NCBI GenBank assembly: GCA_024232965.1 | Contig: JACKQF010000001.1 | Span: forward strand, 1,116,001-1,180,000 | DNA length: 64,000 bases | Direction of reading: 5' to 3' | Origin: Verrucomicrobiaceae bacterium | GTDB taxonomy: Bacteria > Verrucomicrobiota > Verrucomicrobiia > Verrucomicrobiales > Verrucomicrobiaceae | In this document: positions 62,101 through 64,000 of the stretch, in pieces | Layout: every line of letters begins with the position of its first letter | Numbering within the stretch: position 1 is the first letter of the stretch | Made by a program: the position numbers and the translations under genes | Notes under the pieces: model-generated | Told to the model about the DNA's origin: nothing | The model's database searches: none | Seen by the model: the letters and a program-made list of their open reading frames with translations, nothing else

Positions 62101-62580
62101 GTTGGGGAAAATATAGGACGGATCATTCGAGCCGGAGACTGATCCCGCAGTCTTCAGGATCAATCCAGAATTGATGAAGGACGAGCTGTCGTTTTGGAGA
62201 CGGAGATCCCCACCACTGGCGAACTCATAGGTGCCATTGTTCACGAAATTGACGGCTCCGGCCAAGATCAGGTTGTCACCGCTCGCGGTAGTGGCATGCA
62301 CGAAGCGACCGCCTAGGTCGATCTGGAACGTCCCTGTGGTGTTGCTGGTGAGATTACGATCAAGCGTCGATTGAAACGTGACCGTCGCTAGATCCGGAAT
62401 GTTGACGATGGCAGCGCTGTTGATCCCGACGTTTCCCGCAGCCCAGATGTCGCCATCGACGAGGGTGGTGTTGGCCGTGAATGTGCCCGGGGTGACTGCG
62501 ATGTCCACTGCCTGAACGGCGCTGCCTAACGAGGTGAGAACGGCGATGAGGGCAAGGAGTCGAGAAGTTCTGCGGGGCAT
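59176..62580 (-). CDS. Large secreted repeat protein with PEP-CTERM sorting signal (autotransporter-associated repeats)
   Basis: 1134 residues from ATG 62580. A signal peptide (PRRTSRLLALIAVLTSLGSAVQA) is followed by about 1000 residues of Gly/Thr/Asn-rich beta repeats of roughly 20-50 residues: variations of FNNSGNITV, ITNEGLMNFAGAVTIS, INDATGTFNFTAGTL and ISGTTTHTLSGTGVISNDAAGTM. These form a beta-helix of the autotransporter-associated-repeat type. The ending FVVPEPSRLLLLFLALAPVTLRRRRQR is the PEP-CTERM signal: a PEP motif, a membrane helix and an arginine cluster. The protein would be sorted by an exosortase and displayed on the outside. The 262 bases upstream hold its promoter. Confidence 0.85.
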   Translation of the reverse strand: MPRRTSRLLALIAVLTSLGSAVQAVDIAVTPGTFTANTTLVDGDIWAAGNVGINSAAIVNIPDLATVTFQSTLDRNLTSNTTGTFQIDLGGRFVHATTASGDNLILAGAVNFVNNGTYEFASGGDLRLQNDSSSFINSGLILKTAGSVSGSNDPSYIFPNSPTTGGSFSNSGDITVNAGHLNIAGGSSTAGTFTTTTGGNLSFSGKWTELTGVSDTSGGGSITISNENPATTTGGFFTAAAATTTLNVTGNGLTLGPIANIALNGNTLRNDGILLLASGTTTVSGTGSFENGATGDFRLNGGAMNLNGGNLTNKGLMALTTGTVTLGGTASLINDATGTFNFTAGTLAANTAVTNEGLMNFAGAVTISGSTPITNAAIGTMSLISGTITLTGNNIINNGTAEFAAVDGNVTVTGTGRFINNADFNHIYGGSNDNFILNGSATFENNGTFDFQERGDIQSLGSSVIENNGLIIKSVAGIDPSYIFRDATGTAASLIAATGSELRSNAGVLHVAVGGTSDPGALWTADGGHLGIAGQWTGTVAGSSANSGRVRISSSGNPGVASNLLVGAAGLTLAITGDGLFWDQSTIGTQGNTVTNEGIFAVVNGGTKTLSGGGELINAPGGSLNFSSGEIVFEDSSIIRNQGTMNLTSAGGSTFSGTGTLINDTDGTTDWSGSSFIVNAPAEFHNLGSFDISGTTTHTLSGTGVISNDAAGTMDWTSTGALTIDATANLVNDGTFNIINSGNRTITGAGTITNNGTFNQSITDDAGDNAGWNGTGQFVNNGLFAFTDNGDYNMEGGTIFTNSSTGTVRINSPSADQAQFFSFTSGTNAGTFDNQGTVEVLAGNFRITTSASGATFDDTTLTQNDGFGTLTGGTWIANSATTGSATIDLDAFGNSSGIITIGQNAVVDLTGSGSDLLQLSSLETIDGQLYVNGSKSLAGSGSINLSSTGVLGGDGTLAANLLVTGGEVTPGATMGTDIGILTINSTATFDTGSVITLDLAAPLGFVDPMLAPTDMALAIVALGNLNPTSGQHDALAVTGALAFTPGMTINVFNAGVTLSPGQFFDLFDFAGLGIDGVTPAEAEALLDLPDPGSYVWNTSLFQSHGIIFVVPEPSRLLLLFLALAPVTLRRRRQR

Positions 62581-62821
62581 GATAGAGGGGGCTGTCCAGA
62601 TTGAAGAATCGTTCGGGACTATGATGAAGTAATTTGTTGGGTAACGGTTGGCTCTGAATCCTCTCATTACAAGGCTTTAGGCCGCAGCGGGATGCGGAAA
62701 CTGTATCAGCCAAACCTTTAGAGTGGGGCGTCTCTGAGTGTTGAAATGGCTCCTATAACAGAAGGCCGAGCGGTGGTTGATTTGGACAAAAGAATTGGAC
62801 AATCTTCTTGCAAGTCTCTTT

Positions 62822-62839
62822 TTTCAGTGAAAACTGAAA
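62822..62839. promoter_or_regulatory. Palindrome TTTCAG-N6-CTGAAA upstream of the GbsR-type gene (candidate autoregulatory operator)
   Basis: Exact inverted repeat TTTCAG TGAAAA CTGAAA. It ends three bases before ATG 62843, so binding there would block translation start or transcription through the start. The same 6-N6-6 palindrome, also three bases before an ATG, recurs at 63551-63568 in front of the downstream transcript. Two near-direct TTGGAC strings at 62782 and 62795 could be promoter elements. Confidence 0.6.
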
Positions 62840-62842
62840 GCA

Positions 62843-63364
62843 ATGAAAGCGAGCACGGCGACACTTGATAAAGCCAGGGATGAATTTGTCACTCAGTGGG
62901 GGGCGTTGGGGTCAGCTTGGGGGATCAATCGGACGATGGCGCAGATCCATGCGCTCTTAATGACCTCGCCAAATCCGCTCAGCACTGATGAAGTCATGGA
63001 ACAACTGGCTGCGAGCCGGGGCAATGCCCACACGAACCTCAAAGAGTTGGTGAACTGGGGCTTGGTGAGGATCGTGACCCGCAAAGGCGAGCGCCGCGAA
63101 TACTTTGAGGCGGAGAAGGATGTGTGGAAGATGTTTGTGACGATCTCGAAAGAACGCAAACGCCGCGAGATCGATCCCGCATTGGGCGTGCTGAGGTCGT
63201 GTGCCGATCAAACCAAGGGCGAGACGAGTCCCGCAGGCAAGGCCTTTCATACGCAGATGCAGGAGTTGGAAGAGTTCGTCGCCTTCGCTGGGAAGGTTGC
63301 GGATGTGGTCGCTGGGATGAAACACACCTCCGCTCTCCAATGGGCGATGCGGCTTTTGGGATAG
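62843..63364 (+). CDS. GbsR/MarR-like transcriptional regulator
   Basis: 173 residues. A winged helix-turn-helix (about 30-95) reads NRTMAQIHALLMTSPNPLSTDEVMEQLAASRGNAHTNLKELVNWGLVRIVTRKGERREYFEAEKDVW, the GbsR-family pattern (asn/gly-rich recognition helix, then a charged wing). The C-terminal half (about 100-173) is helical and should form the dimer interface. GbsR homologues sense osmolytes such as choline or betaine, but the ligand here is unknown. A small ORF and a membrane-protein gene follow on the same strand and share its operator-like palindrome. Confidence 0.85.
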   Translation: MKASTATLDKARDEFVTQWGALGSAWGINRTMAQIHALLMTSPNPLSTDEVMEQLAASRGNAHTNLKELVNWGLVRIVTRKGERREYFEAEKDVWKMFVTISKERKRREIDPALGVLRSCADQTKGETSPAGKAFHTQMQELEEFVAFAGKVADVVAGMKHTSALQWAMRLLG

Positions 63365-63390
63365 GCAATTTGAAGAAGGGAGCAGCAAGG

Positions 63391-63561
63391 ATGAAAGCGC
63401 GGAAGCAAACGGTCGATTCGGTAAAAGGACGGGCGCAGGCACCAGATGGTGCTTGGGCGCGGTGGCTCAGTGCAATGGGGCGTCGACTAACAGGAAAGTG
63501 CGTTGCTTCTGAGGTGCGCCGCAAACGGAGGCTTTCTTTGTGGTTTGATGTTTCAGAATAA
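63391..63561 (+). CDS. Small basic protein, uncertain
   Basis: 56 codons from ATG 63391 preceded by AAGGGAGCAGCAAGG, a reasonable ribosome-binding context. The product is Arg/Lys-rich (RGRR, VRRKRRLSL) and has no hydrophobic segment. It ends inside the second palindrome (stop 63559-63561). No homologue is recognised; it could be a chance frame. Confidence 0.3.
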   Translation: MKARKQTVDSVKGRAQAPDGAWARWLSAMGRRLTGKCVASEVRRKRRLSLWFDVSE

Positions 63562-63568
63562 ACTGAAA
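63551..63568. promoter_or_regulatory. Second TTTCAG-N6-CTGAAA palindrome, before the downstream membrane-protein transcript
   Basis: Inverted repeat TTTCAG AATAAA CTGAAA, extended by G/C to a perfect 7-base arm (63550-63569). It ends three bases before ATG 63572, the same geometry as at 62822-62839. The N6 spacer differs between the two sites while the arms are conserved, as expected for operator half-sites. Confidence 0.65.
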
Positions 63569-63571
63569 CGG

Positions 63572-63622
63572 ATGAAAACAAGACGAACAACGACAACAAC
63601 AACGAAAGGAAAACGACGATGA
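63572..63622 (+). CDS. Leader-peptide-like ORF of 16 codons before the membrane protein
   Basis: ATG at 63572, three bases after the palindrome, gives a 16-residue Lys/Arg/Thr-rich peptide whose stop TGA (63620-63622) overlaps the ATG (63619) of the next gene as ATGA. Six consecutive threonine codons make it low-complexity. The arrangement resembles a translational-coupling leader, though a chance frame within the 5' untranslated region is possible. Confidence 0.3.
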   Translation: MKTRRTTTTTTKGKRR

Positions 63623-64000
63623 ATGAGACAGTGATCAGTTATGGACTCTACTTGGTGATTGCGATTGCGATGACCATCTGGGTGGCGAAGACTTTGCATA
63701 AAAGTGGCCGGATCTTTCTGGTGGATTGCTTCCGGGGGAATGAGGAGCTGGCGGATAGTGTGAATCATCTGCTGGTGGTGGGGTTTTACTTGGTGAACAT
63801 CGGCTTTGTCTCGCTGTATCTGAAGACGGACACGGAGGTGGTCGGGGCCCAAGGGGTCTTTGAAGGGCTAAGTGGGAAGATGGGTGTCGTGCTGCTGATG
63901 CTGGGCGGGATGCACTTCTTTAACCTCTACGTCTTCACGAAGATGAGACGGCGGGCGACCCTGGCGCAAATGGCGCCGCCCATTCCACCCATGCCTCAAG
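63619..64000 (+). CDS. Small multi-helix membrane protein (3' end outside window)
   Basis: The frame runs from ATG 63619 off the window's right edge (127 codons visible). GAAAGGA at 63604-63610 provides a ribosome-binding site. Helices lie near residues 6-25, 48-70 and 85-105. The motif VDCFRGNEELADSVNHLLVVGFYLVN in the first loop belongs to a small membrane-protein family that I have seen beside GbsR-like regulators in PVC and Bacteroidetes genomes. A Pro-rich stretch starts at the visible end (MAPPIPPMPQ). The function is unknown, and regulation by the adjacent GbsR-type protein is inferred from the shared palindrome. Confidence 0.7.
   Translation, partial: MNETVISYGLYLVIAIAMTIWVAKTLHKSGRIFLVDCFRGNEELADSVNHLLVVGFYLVNIGFVSLYLKTDTEVVGAQGVFEGLSGKMGVVLLMLGGMHFFNLYVFTKMRRRATLAQMAPPIPPMPQ

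Noticed and set aside
61307..62116. Val/Pro-rich frame opposite the PEP-CTERM protein
   Set aside because: Shadow caused by the Thr/Gly/Asn repeats of the real gene.
1..64000. tRNA and rRNA genes
   Set aside because: Reading both strands I found no convincing cloverleaf or rRNA segment, although short tRNAs could escape inspection by eye.

Overview
The window looks like chromosomal DNA of a member of the Verrucomicrobiota (PVC group), probably Verrucomicrobiaceae-like. I infer this from the gene content, not from a search: a GreA elongation factor with a very long N-terminal extension, a PEP-CTERM-anchored repeat protein, an SHD1-like secreted protein, a formylglycine-type sulfatase, a PQQ-like propeller protein, Rhs/YD fragments, a FabV enoyl reductase, and frequent lack of clear Shine-Dalgarno sequences. 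I see no rRNA, tRNA or CRISPR array. Both ends cut genes: an ABC ATPase on the left and a small membrane protein on the right.

Layout. 0-2 kb: MacB-type ABC exporter (partial ATPase plus permease). 1.9-6.1 kb: a minus-strand run of a LolA-like carrier, a FabZ-like dehydratase, a PanE-like reductase, purine nucleoside phosphorylase and an RlmI-like methyltransferase. 6.2-7.3 kb: a secreted protein gene split by an apparent +1 frameshift. 7.4-11.5 kb: a second ABC system and a conserved protein of unknown function. 11.6-15.3 kb: purB, an SDR oxidoreductase and a secreted beta-propeller.

15.3-25.9 kb is the accessory region. It holds a small membrane protein, a 14-unit 21-bp minisatellite, a secreted beta-helix protein, a complete IS110-family element with a candidate guide (bridge) RNA region, and a series of small plus-strand genes. 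The small genes (two secreted or membrane-anchored unknowns, a membrane protein, a YpeA-type acetyltransferase and an esterase) are separated by palindromic or recurring spacers that resemble integron cassette junctions. The region ends with a GH36-like secreted glycosidase.

26-43.7 kb is mostly ordinary chromosome. It holds an SHD1-like protein, an alpha/beta hydrolase, a lipoprotein, a DsbD-N-like protein, a TM2 protein, long GreA, a terpenoid-toroid-fold protein, an AraC regulator, Nnr (NAD(P)HX repair), an amidase, NdpA, a sulfatase with a membrane-bound C39-type protease, a GspE/PilB ATPase and a small HdrA-like cysteine protein. 43.7-47.4 kb is a broken Rhs locus: a 5'-truncated Rhs core with a novel C-terminal tip, a membrane-anchored companion, and an orphan Rhs fragment that resumes directly after the companion's stop codon.

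47.8-64 kb: a DhnA-type aldolase, a CehA/McbA-type PHP metallohydrolase, a three-gene coiled-coil/lipoprotein cluster preceded by a perfect inverted repeat, fabV, hrpA, a 1134-residue PEP-CTERM repeat protein, and a GbsR-type regulator. The regulator and the downstream membrane-protein transcript share the same palindrome, TTTCAG-N6-CTGAAA, at identical distance from an ATG. It is probably the regulator's own operator.
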